Shown: positions 35,111-47,769 of the stretch, piece after piece
Numbering within the stretch: position 1 is the stretch's first letter
Layout: each line of letters begins with the position of its first letter
Assembly: GCF_036373705.1 (NCBI RefSeq)
Contig: NC_089860.1
Coordinates: forward strand, 37,788,921 to 37,852,920
Direction: 5' to 3'
Length of the DNA: 64,000 nucleotides
From: Amia ocellicauda
Lineage: Eukaryota > Chordata > Actinopteri > Amiiformes > Amiidae
Translations under genes and position numbers: made by a program
The notes under the pieces: generated by a model
What the model was told of the DNA's origin: nothing
The model's input: only the letters and a program-made list of their open reading frames with translations
The model's database searches: none

Positions 35111-38100
35111 GTAGGTACTGAAGCTCAGAGACGTACTACAACTATGACCTGCTGTCGGTTTGAATCGTTTGGTTTGGTTTTGCTCTGCTCTTTCATTAAT
35201 CACGGAGTTTCATCTCTGACAGCAGAACATGTTACCATTATCAGTCTTTAGTTTTCACTGATATTTCGGGGGGACTGTTAGGGACTCTTCTGTGGAAATC
35301 AAAATTACTGTCAGAGCTGATTCAAATGCCAAGAGATTTTAATTCTAAGCAAAACGTTTCTGCAGAAAGAAAATATAGCTATATAATAAAGATAAGCTAC
35401 CAGCAAATAGAAATGAGGCTTGAATTAGAGTCAATAGATCGTATCTCTAGCCTGAGACTGGCGAGGGTGGGTGTCTCTTTCCTGTGAAGGATTTGCTGAT
35501 TTTGTGCCACATTCATAAAACTTTTAGTTACCACTTGTTTTTCTGGCTGGAAACACAAAGAAGTAGGAATAGTATAACATTAAACTCTCAGGGTGCTAAT
35601 TGTAATTAACAGAAGTAAATATGACTCTTCATGTGTTTTATTTTGTACCTCGACGGGCTGTTTTTTTCCATCTTTTAAAATATAAATTGAACATTATGTT
35701 AATGTTTTACAAGTCTGGGACTGGGTCTAGCTTTTGTCGTTTTAGTTTTTTAATGACATCAGGTCAGTCATTGTGCATCCTTCCATGAACAGTGTAGCTA
35801 TATTTCAAATGTCCATTGACAAGTGAGTTCCCATTGTTTAAATGTATCAGTTTTTAGGGGTTTCGTCAGGCCATGCACAGAGAGCAGTAAACATGAAACC
35901 ACAGGAATGGGAAGTGTTGGCGTGAGCCGCCCTGCTCGTTCATGGGTTTCTGAGTTGCCTGCCATTACACAATCGGGGCTGAAGTAACTCTGGTTTCTCC
36001 TGGCTTTGTCACAAAGTGAAACCAGACATCCAGTTGCAGCTTGTGTGTAGGATTCAGAAAGATCAAATTAGGGAAGTGCATCAGTGACAACATACACTCA
36101 CCTAAAGGATTATTAGGAACACCATACTAATACTGTGTTTGACCCCCTTTCGCCTTCAGAACTGCCTTAATTTTACGTGGCATTGATTCAACAAGGTGCT
36201 GAAAGCATTCTTTAGAAATGTTGGCCCATATTGATAGGATAGCATCTTGCAGTTGATGGAGATTTGTGGGATGCACATCCAGGGCACGAAGCTCCCGTTC
36301 CACCATATCCCAAAGATGCTCTATTGGGTTGAGATCTGGTGACTGTGGGGGCCAGTTTAGTACAGTGAACTCATTGTCATGTTCAAGAAACCAATTTGAA
36401 ATTATTCGACCTTTGTGACATGGTGCATTATCCTGCTGGAAGTAGCCATCAGAGGATGGGTACATGGTGGTCATAAAGGGATGGACATGGTCAGAAACAA
36501 TGCTCAGGTAGGCCGTGGCATTTAAACGATGCCCAGTTGGCACTAAGGGGCCTAAAGTGTGCCAAGAAAACATCCCCCACACCATTACACCACCACCACC
36601 AGCCTGCACAGTGGTAACAAGGCATGATGGATCCATGTTCTCATTCTGTTTACGCCAAATTCTGACTCTACCATCTGAATGTCTCAACAGAAATCGAGAC
36701 TCATCAGACCAGGCAACATTTTTCCAGTCTTCAACTGTCCAATTTTGGTGAGCTTGTGCAAATTGTAGCCTCTTTTTCCTATTTGTAGTGGAGATGAGTG
36801 GTACCCGGTGGGGTCTTCTGCTGTTGTAGCCCATCCGCCTCAAGGTTGTACGTGTTGTGGCTTCACAAATGCTTTGCTGCATACCTCGGTTGTAACGAGT
36901 GGTTAGACATTCAGTTTGGAGTTCAGGAGATTGTCTTTACCAGGACCACACCCCTAAATGCATTGAAGCAACTGCCATGTGATTGGTTGGTTAGATCATT
37001 GCATTAATGAGAAATTGAACAGGTGTTCCTAATAATCCTTTAGGTGAGTGTATACTGTTATTGTTAATTACATTACTGTGATCAAAGTCACTAAGGCAGT
37101 ATTTTAAATATTTAAATGCAATGACAAAGTTCAGACACAGAAATCCAGATGGATGACAGAAGAGGGACAGACAATTAATACATGAGAGAAGCACATCTGG
37201 CCCATCTGGCCCATTTGTTTTTGTGATCCATGAATCTTGAGCTTTTTGGTTTTAGAACCACAGCTGGACTTGATAGACATCAGATATATTTAAAAATCTA
37301 GGAACTGTGTCTGATTACAGCTGGAGTCTCCAGAGGGTCATTGTTTCAGATGAGCTCTCAGTTAATGTGCTTCTCAGGGATTGTAACATATTGTATCAGC
37401 TGAAAACAATGACAATAGTTTTGTGAAGCACAGAGCACAAACCAGATGTCATAGCTGTCCCCCAGATTTTAGGAAACATCTGGATATCTTTGCCTGGGCC
37501 ACGCTGCTTTTCCAACTGTGACTTCACATGAGGTTATTAAATAGTGTCCCTTATTAAAGGTCACTGTGGAGTACTCTGGTAGAATCACAGTAAAGTGTAG
37601 GAAATTAGAACATATTATAACAAGGAGAGGTATGGTGAAGGTATTACAAACCATGGAAAACCTTAGCAATGCAGAAGAACATAAGAAAGTGTACAAACGA
37701 GAGGAGTCGATTTGACCCATCGTGCTCGCTTGGTGTCCATTAATAACTAAGTGTTCCAAGGATCCTATCCAGTCTGTTTTTGAATGTTCCCAAATTTTCA
37801 GCATCTACCACATTGCTGGGAAGTTTGTTCAGATTGTGACGCCTCTCTGTGTGAAGAAGTATCTCCTGTTTTCCGTTTTGAATGCCTTGTAGCCCAATTT
37901 CCATTTGTGTCCCTGGGTGTGTGTGTCTGCTGAACTGGAAAAGCTCCTCTGGTAGTCTCCTCTGTTCCAGGGTGAAAAGGTTCAGTTCCTCAGTCTCTCA
38001 GTAGGACATTCCCTTCAGACCTGGAATAAGTCTGGTTGCTCTCCTCTGAACTGCCTCTAGAGCAGCGATATCTTTCTTGAAGAGTGGAGCTCAGAACTGT

Positions 38101-41100
38101 CCACAGTATCCAGATGAGCTCTAACTAGTGCATTGTACAGTCTGAACATTACTGCCCTTGTTCTCAAGTAATGTAAACCAAAGCCTAGAATCTTGTAGAA
38201 CTCTATTTCTGCAATAATTGGACGCAGACACCAATTCCAAAGATATAAATTCTCAAATGTATTAAAAACAGAGATAAAATGTAGCACTACACTAGTTATA
38301 CAAAAAGGGAATAACTAATTAAAATTCACTCAAGATCAGCAAATCAAAGACAAATCACTTCCGTGATCAAATCAAAGACCATGGAATCACATATGATGAC
38401 ACACAAAACGTTACACAAAATTACAAACACATTAACTACAATAACGGTTAGTAAGACGAAGGTGAGTCTCTCATTAGTATTGTTAGTCGGACATTAAATA
38501 ACTAATGCAAGTTTGTATTTATGTCAGGTAACTTCTCGTTTTATATATATCAGTCTCATTTACATTTGGGTGCCGAGAAAGATCCTATCATTTCTTGTTA
38601 CCACAATTTCCCTTAACTGATTATTATTCAATGATTAAGGATAGGCAGGGCCACCTATAATCTAGTGTCTATTAACATGTGTCAATTTCAGACTAAACAG
38701 TTAAACAGGAATGAGAAGATATTTCTCAGGGTTGACAGATTTTATTTCTAAAATTGTCAAACAAAACTGTTCAATGTGTGATTTGGAACAAAGGCAGTCC
38801 GGTTCGGCTTTGTCCAAGAATTTCCACTTCAGTCGATGCACCTGGAAGTTGGGGTTTCGTGAAAGTAGAGTCTTTTCCAAACAGATTTTCCACTGGTTTG
38901 AAGGCTCCAAGGTTGTGCACAGGATCTTCTTTGCAAGCAGAGTTTTCCACCGTAGTTACTTACAGGGTCAAGTTTCTTGACTCAATAGCTATTTAAATGA
39001 CTGAACAATACTGTATTACAGTTGACTGAGTCAATTGTCCAGCTGCATACACTCCACTGATCAGGTGGGTACACCCGGGCAGGCACAGTTGCTAAAGTTC
39101 TTTACTTGATTAAGTCCTTTAAAAGAATTCCTCGTACGGCTCAATCTCCTTCTCCCAGTTTAACTCTTCTGTTGCCGGCAAAGACTTAGTTGGTTTCCGG
39201 TTCCATTTCTGGCGACAGAGCTACAGGTTGAGTTGTGGCAGCGAGTTACTGGTTCGGGTGAGAGAGAGATAGTGATGCTTTGCGCTAGCTTTTATGCCCG
39301 TTAGATCAATAGACGATTGGTTCTTGAGTTTGTGAGATTGGATTTCGGTTTCAGCCCCCAGTGTCCTATTGGAGGGGGCTCGATTTATGACTGATGTCAA
39401 TCCATGTCATCTTTTGGAAATGCCGGTTGGCCTGGGTTCGTAGCTCTGTTTCAGGATTTCGGCTCTCTTCTACTTCAAAGAGTTTTATGACCTCCACGCC
39501 ATATTCACCAGACATTTTCACAGCAGGGATTCCAAGCCATTTTGCCCATTCTAGGTGCCATCCTCCCAAGACTGCCACTTTGATGTAGAACAGTTCACAT
39601 GCCGATGAGCTCAGGAATTCTGGTAACTTTGGGGTCAGAGCTTCAGCTCAGAGCTAGAATGCTCTATCAAAATACACCCCCCCCTCCTTAACGCTACAGT
39701 CCTCTTGCTGTTGTAATATTGAAAAAAGCTCTTTGCATTAGTTTTAGCTCCAATAGCTATGTTTCTTTCTATTTCCCTCTTTGCTTTCCTGATCCCTTTC
39801 TTAAGATCTCTTTGCAGCTCAACATATTCTATGTATTTTGTTTTGTCTCCGTCCCTTTTGTATGCGCTATACAACATTTTCTTCCTCTTAATATTTTTTT
39901 GCATACTTCTATTAATCCATTTTGGCCACTGTTTTTTGGTCCTCAATTTGTTACGTTTTGGTACAAATTGCTCCTGAGCCTCAAGTAGTATGTTCTTAAA
40001 ATATACCCATCCTTTTTGAACTGACTCTGTATCCAGTGTGCTCCAGTCTACCTCTTCTAATTGCTGCCTCATACCTTCAAGGATTGCTTTTCTGAAATTG
40101 TAGGCCATTGTTTTAGATTTTTTAAAGAATGCCTCAAAGCTAACCATGTTGTGATCACAATTTGCCATTGATTCTCTAACTAGCGTCCCTCTGACTCTGT
40201 CTTGGTCATTTGAAAAGATCAAGTCAATGCATGCTCTCTCCCTGGTAGGTTCCCTGTCAATATGAGTTAGAAAGCAGTCATTTACCATCTCAACCATTTC
40301 TATTTCTGCTTCTGTAGTCCCAACTGAACTTTCCCAGTCTATGTTTGGGAAATTGAAATATGCCATTATAACAGCCACATCCTTGCTACATGCAGTCCTG
40401 ATTACACTGTACAATGCAACATCTTGCTGAATATCTGAGTTTGGTGGTCTATAACACACTCCTACCACTAATCCTCCAGATCTCTTGTCCAAAAGTTTCA
40501 CCCACAAAGATTCTGTTCTGTTACTGGGATCTAATTTGAGTTCTTCTGATTTTACCAGTTTCTCCTAAACTGTGTGTATCCTTTGAACTTGTATTCATCC
40601 CCATCATTTTCTGTAAGCCATGTTTCCGTCACTCCTACAACATCATAGTCACATATCCCATTGTCAGAGCTCCCTGCCCCCCTGGTTCCTAGTTTAAAAG
40701 ATTCTCAATTTCTCTGCACATACGCTCTCCCAATGCATTAGCCCCCCTTCTGTTTAGACGTAGACCGTCCAGTTTGTACAGGTCCCATCTATCCCAGAAT
40801 AAAGACCAATGCTCCATAAACCTAAAACCCTCTTCCCTACACCAAGATTTCAACCACGTGTGAAACTTTCTAATCTCTCCCTGTCTCCCTGGCCATGTAC
40901 GTGGTACCAGAAGTATTTAGGAGAAAACTACCGTGGAGGTTCTGCTCTTTAGTTTTGTATCTCTTTAAATTCGTCTTGCAGAACCTCTGTCCTACCTTTT
41001 CCTATGTCATTGGTTCCAATGTGGACCATGACCAGTGGATTCCCCCCGGCTTTGGCCAGTAGCCCATCTACTAGTTTAGGGAGATCTGCAACCTGAGCAC

Positions 41101-44100
41101 CAGGCAGGCAAGATACCATGCAGGTCTCCTTATCACTAGAACACACTGTGTGATCTACACCTCTAAGGATCGAGTCTCGTACTATAACTACCTCCCTCTT
41201 CTGGGGGGGAGTAGGCACCATGGTGCTCTGATAATCAACTGCCCTCTCACCACCCTCTGAGCTGTCACTGTCCATCCAGGAAGGCAATCATTCTGCAAAC
41301 CTGACACTGTAGTGGCCACATGCTTCTAAATGTTGGTTTGTTTTTTTGTTTTTAAAAGTCCCTTGGGTCCTGTTGCCTAGTCAACTGCTTTACTTTTGTG
41401 ACCGAGAAACAGCGCAGCTCCTGCAATACAATTCCTGCTATTCCTAGACAAAATCTCCTTTCTACAACCTGTTTACTTTCACCAACTGAAACTGAATTGA
41501 CTTCAATTTAGGCAAACTACAGACAATGCTAACTTCAATTTAGGCAAACTTAAAACAAAATGAGCAATGCTAAGACTGGTCTGAAACGAGTCAAACAACA
41601 AGATGGCTGCCTCTCACCTGTACTCTCCTGTGTCTCTCTGTGCGGCAGATGTGCGGTACGGCAGATGCTTACTTGTCAAATGACTTCTGGTCTTGATTCT
41701 TGGTGTTGATTGTTTCGCTTGGTTTCTTGTCATGATTGTTGTTGTGTTTTGCCCCTACAGTTACAGAGGCCTCAGGATGTGCTGCAATATCAGTTGAGTC
41801 ATCTGTGGTTGTCCTGGGTTCGACGCTGAGAGCTTCCTGTGCTGTCAGAGACAATTGCACTTTAGCTGAAGGGCCGGATGTCCAGCTGGAATGGCGTCTC
41901 AATGGCAGCATCGTCCCCCGGAGTCGATACGTCCAGCCAGCCGGCAGCAGAGTCTCCGCACTGTCCCTCCCTGGTTTCAATGCCACCCAGGGGTATCTCG
42001 CCTGTTTCCTAGTGCATCAGGGAGAGCCCCAGATGACTGATGAGGTTGAGATTAAAGCTGGGTGTAAGTACATCATAGAGTAACCGTAATTGTAAAATGT
42101 TACTCTTTCATTAGCAAGATTAGCAAGGCCCAACTGGACAGATCCCTCGTTCAATCACTGACCTCAGGCCGTGTGGCAAAAAATGATCTATGAATTGAAA
42201 CATAATCACATTAATTTAATTGATATGAAATGAGGATAAATCCATCAAAATAATGTTGTTTTCCTTCTCTATTAATGGTGTGTGGGTAGTTTAATAAATC
42301 AACTGAAGTGTTGCACAACGTACATGAACACACTGAGGTCAATCTGCTGGCGAAGGAGAAAAGCTTTTCTATTTAAAAAGTATTCAATACTTCAGGTTTT
42401 TTATCCTGAATCCTAATGAATTTATGAGCTAAGCGTTTCGCTCTTGTACATCTCCTGTGTCTTGACACGTGTGTGAGAAAGTGTGTGGGTTTATTCTACA
42501 GATTGTGAATCATAACGCACTCTGCTGTGAATTGCAACTTGTAATATTTACACCCATCTAAGGTTCGCTGTTATCAGTATTTCTCCTTTTTTTTTACATG
42601 TCTCTGACATCATTTTGCCTGAAAAGACTTTCTCATAAGACCATAAGAAAGTGTCCAATCGAGACGGCCATTCGCCCCATCATGCTCATTTGGTGTCCAT
42701 TAATAACTAAGTGATACAAGGATCCTATCCAGTCTATTTTTAAATGTTCCCAAATTGTCTCTTCAGCCACATCGCTGGGGAGTTTGTTCAGATTGTGACG
42801 CCTCTCTGTGTGAAGAAGTGTCTCCTGTTTTATGTCTTGAATGCCTTGAAGCCCAATTTCCATTTGTGTCCCCGGGTGCGTGTGTCCCTGCTGATCTGGA
42901 AAAGCTCCTCTGGGTTGATGTGATCGATGCCCTTCATGATTTTGAAGACTTGAATCAAGTCCCCACGTAGTCTCCTCTGTTCCAGGGTGAAAAGGTTCAG
43001 GTCCTCAGTCTCTCAGTAGGACATTCCCTTCAGACCTGGAATAAGTCTGGTTGCTCTCCTCTGAACTGCCTCTAGAGCAGCGATATCTTTCTTGAAGTGT
43101 GGAGCCCAGAACTGTCCACAGTATCCAGATGAGCTCTAACTAGTGCATTGTACAGTCTGAACATCACTGCCCTTGTTCTCAATTCTACACTTTAGTGCAC
43201 ATCAGCAGTTTGGGTAGATATTCCCTTCTTAGTTGACCTTCTGTAGGAATTGCTCCCAACATTTACATGTTTGTTCAGAAGTGCACATAGTTTGGGATTA
43301 TCATTTGTTTTCATACGTATTTTCCTGAAGGACGCCGTCTCATAACTATCCATCTCAGCCATTTGTTTCTGTTCTTGACTTTCACGTGTAGTGAATATCA
43401 ATATCAATTACAAGTTGTGCAAAATAAATTACACCCCTCGGTGTACAGAACACCAGATGGATATTGTTGTGTACATTTGCTCAATCAAAAGCATTTGATT
43501 CCCATGTCTTTGAAAATGCATCCGTTTATTAAATTACCAGTTATACTCATCATAATTTGCTTTAATTTTTCTAATTGGTCAAAGCATAATGTGTTGATGT
43601 ATTAATTGTGAATTTGATTACTGTATCTGGAGAGGCTGCAGGGACATCTAGGGCACAGCAGTTACATTACACTTGAAAAATACAAGGCACATAAAACCCA
43701 GAGCCCTAATCATTAGAGCTCTGAGATTTAATCACTAATTACAGCTGTAAGGACAGGCAGGGACAGCAGAAATATACATTGACTTAAACTGAGCCCATTG
43801 AAGTCTGAATATACATTGCGTTGTGTTAAATCTGCCGCCACAGCCTTACAGCCCCGTAGTGAAACAGGATTGTGTGGGAAGCACATTTGTTCCTTTTCTT
43901 GTTTGGATCCTACATGAACATGCTCTTAACTCTCCCTAGATCCGCCTTCAAAGCCCATGAACCTGAGCTGCATGACGAATTTAACTAATCCGCCCACATT
44001 CACTTGCACGTGGATGCCTGGAAGAGAGACGCACCTCCCGACCCGGTTCTCTCTGCACACCAGAGATAAGTAAGGAAGCTCAGCTCCGTTGCCTTTAGAA

Positions 44101-47100
44101 ATTTGTGAACAGATCACGGGGAAATCAAAAACCCACAAAGATGGGTGTCGAGTAAAGGATGCAGTTCAGATGCAAAGCTTTGGATTGTTGTGCAAATAAA
44201 AGTAATTCTAATCGTGTAAACATTGTGTATCTTGACAGCCTCTAGCAACATGAACGGGTTGTAAAACTGAAAGGGGGAGCAGAGGAGTTGTTTAATATGA
44301 ATATGTACCTATTGATATGGAACATTTTCCATTTTGATATGTAGAAGTCAGATAGTTTTTGAAGGACAGAAACATGACTGTTATACCTAGCACAGTCTCA
44401 TGTGCCCAGTTTAAAATCAAAGCAAGTATGGAGGGATGGACCTACCTGTGGTTCATTTCTTAGCCAGTTTTACTGTGTTTATCTCAGAAAAGTAAAGTAA
44501 AAACACTGTCATCTCATTATTCTCAGGGTGGGAAATCCTTCAAAGTCCTTCATGCCGCCCGATGGAAGCAACTCCTACTCCATTCCGCGCTTGAGCTTCC
44601 ACCTGTTCTCTGAGATGGAGGTCTTCGTGACCGCAGTGAACGCCCTGGGGAGCGCCACGTCCGATTCTCTGTTTCAGGATCCCATGGACGCTGGTACTGT
44701 CTGTTAGAATTATCACAAGAGCTCCAGTGTTCATGTCACAAGGAGGGGAAGAAAGAAACTTGACTTGCAAACTTGACAGCTTCTATCTGTGCTATTATGC
44801 TGATAGTGTTTGAACATTCCTGAGTCTTCCTGTGTTCGTGTTTGTTACCTCACTTAAGTCACCTGGGATAAAGGTATCGGCTAAATAACTTCCACTACTA
44901 CATCTGGTACTACTAATAGTAGTAATAATAATAGTTGTAAGTGTTATTATTACATTAAGTTAATGATGATAAAACCTGTCACTTGGCAAAGCTTGTATGA
45001 ATATGAAAACCTGATGTTTTGCTTTATTGATGTTTTCAGTGAAATTGGATCCTCCGAATATCCAAAGCATCCGAACAGAGGACGGGAAATATGGCTGCCT
45101 AATAATCGAGTGGACTGTATCTGACTCGCTGGACTGGGTTGGAGAATTGGAAGTTGATCTCCGTTTCAAAGCTACGGACAGCGAGCGCTGGACGACAGAA
45201 AGAGTACTTACATACTTCTTCCTTTTCCTTTTACATTTACTCAAGGTTTCAGTGTAGGATTCAGCCATTTGAGTTATTAGTTGACAATAAATACCACTGA
45301 GGTGTAGCTGCCATAATCACACCTCGTTCTGAAGGGACTTAATCATTGAATGAACTGGCTGCTCTGTCATTCAGTCTTCAGTGAATCTTTAGTCAGCAAG
45401 TGAATTGTCGAGGTTTGGGACAGAAAGCAAAGCACATTGAGAGCTGCAGGGTGTCTTCTGTTAATTTATCAGCCAATTCCATAAGTCATAGAAATACATC
45501 AACCGGTTCACTTGGGATGCATGTTTAATCCAAGGCCCTGTCCTGAGATCTCAGACTCTTAAGCTTATGAAGAAAGCACATTCTGCCCATTGTTTTGTTT
45601 GGTTAAAGTAGGCAAAGCATGATTCATATCCGTATTGTCAATCCAGGCGTAACAGTCAGGTCTGTCTCAGAAGAGCTAGTAATCGGAAGCGGTTCATGAT
45701 CCGTTTCAAGGCCATGGAAGTGTGTGACTGTTCTCCTGCTAAAACTCAATTGTTTTTGAACTAGAAAACGGTGGTGGATTGGAAACCCGTCCAGCAGTGT
45801 GCTTTGCTCCACGGGACAGAGTACGAGTTCCTCATGCGTGTGCGACTCGATCCCGGGTTCTGGAGTGACTGGAGCCGAGGATCAAAGGGCTACATGCTGG
45901 AAAAGGGTGTGTTGACACCCCTGGGGCAGGACAGAGCCTCCCGATGTCCACGGACATGTTTTTAATATTGACTGCTTGAGAGAATCTGCTTTGATTTAGT
46001 GAAAAATTGTCAAGACAATGTGGAAGCTTCTCTGGGGTGGGAAAAAAGCTGAATAAATACAATACAGATATGCTACCTCTATAGCGTGGGCTTAATCAAG
46101 GATGGAATGCATTGTGTGTGTTACCTCGATGGACAGAAGCACCTTTACTGCATTTTTAAACATTTGCACTTTCTTATCCTCTTGAGTCTCGTTGTGGTGG
46201 TTGTGTTTAGTCTGAAATTAAAGGTGCAGATTGATCGAGAAGACTTGGTTTCCTTTTGAAGTCTTACTACAGGACCATTGATGAAGTGATACAACAATAT
46301 TCATGTTTTCTGCTCTATTTACATCAGCAATATTTCTTCCAGCTCCCTCCGGAAAACTCAGCTTGTGGTGGAGAATGATGGATGAACAATCCCGAGTGTT
46401 GCAGCTGGTCTGGAAGGTAGGAAAACTAGACGCACAATCTGTAGATCTTGCTATATTTAGGTTGTTTATGGGTTTACAGTTAAAGGACATATACACCTGT
46501 CAATTTCATATAAAATACCTTTGTTTACTCATACTTGTCAGGATCGCTGAATGACTTTATCATATAAGAACATCAGAAAGTGTGCAATGGAGAGGAGGCC
46601 ATTCGCCCCATCGTGCTTGTTTGCTGTCCATTAATAACTAATTGATCCAAGGATCCTATCCAGTCTATTCATCGTCTCACTCGTTGTTTCTTTGTTTTTC
46701 CTGCAGCCTACAAGCCAGTTCAAAGCCAACAGCAAAAACGTTTCCTACCACGTTTTCCATGGTTCGCTGTCAGCCAGAACAACCTTTTGTAGAACCTCAG
46801 AAATGCACTGCGAAGCCTGTCTGCCCCGAGGAACCAAGAAGCTGTACATCAGCGCGATGAACGCAGCAGGAGAATCCAACCCGGCTGAGGTCACGTTCTA
46901 CCAGGACAGAGGTTTGGCCTGGTTGTGTTCAAACACACATTTAGGAAATTAACAAATGCAAGAGAGGAGTTAAGGAAGAAACATGAAGCAACAAGCTGGT
47001 CTGAATGTCGTTAGGGCACCAGTAGTCACCAAACATAAACCTAAACGTCTCACTGCATGTATTCAAAATCTCTGTCTGGAAGATGAAAGCCTACAGCTCT

Positions 47101-47715
47101 AAATCTCCAGAGAACCAGTCTTTACATGAACCACAATCATTTCAAGGCTGAAACCAAACAGAAAACAGGAAAACATCCAAATGCTGCCAGAAACAAAGAT
47201 ATTATTGGAAAAAAAAAACCTGCACGTGCTGTGCTGGTGAACATCCTGTCTGCTAGGAAAGTATTGTTTTGGCAGATTTATTACACAAAACAAGCAGCTG
47301 ATGAGGAGACCTGCTCTGAGAAATATAGCGCCTGGATGAACGTTGTCATATTAACTAGTGTTTCTGAAATGACTGGTTATTTGCCCTTATGTGTTGTTAG
47401 GAGTGTATGAATAACAGTGCCTGTGATTTATCTGTTCAATTATATCTGATGAGCAACTTTTCAAACCAAAGGTTTGCTCTTTCTATGTTTCTACAAAAGC
47501 CCGGGATCTGTTTTCCCAGTAACTCCAGTCAGCGTGTCAGTTTTGGATTATGCAAAAGTATTACTATAGAAGAGCATCTCAAAGGTTCATTGATTTGGTT
47601 TTGACACTTTATCACTCCTTTTTTCTTCTTAATATTCCTCTTCACGGGGCTGAGTTTGGGTGATTGGTGTGAGGGTACATTTTGAAGATAATGAGAAAAT
47701 CTGCAGCTACATAGC

Positions 47716-47769
<54 letters not shown>

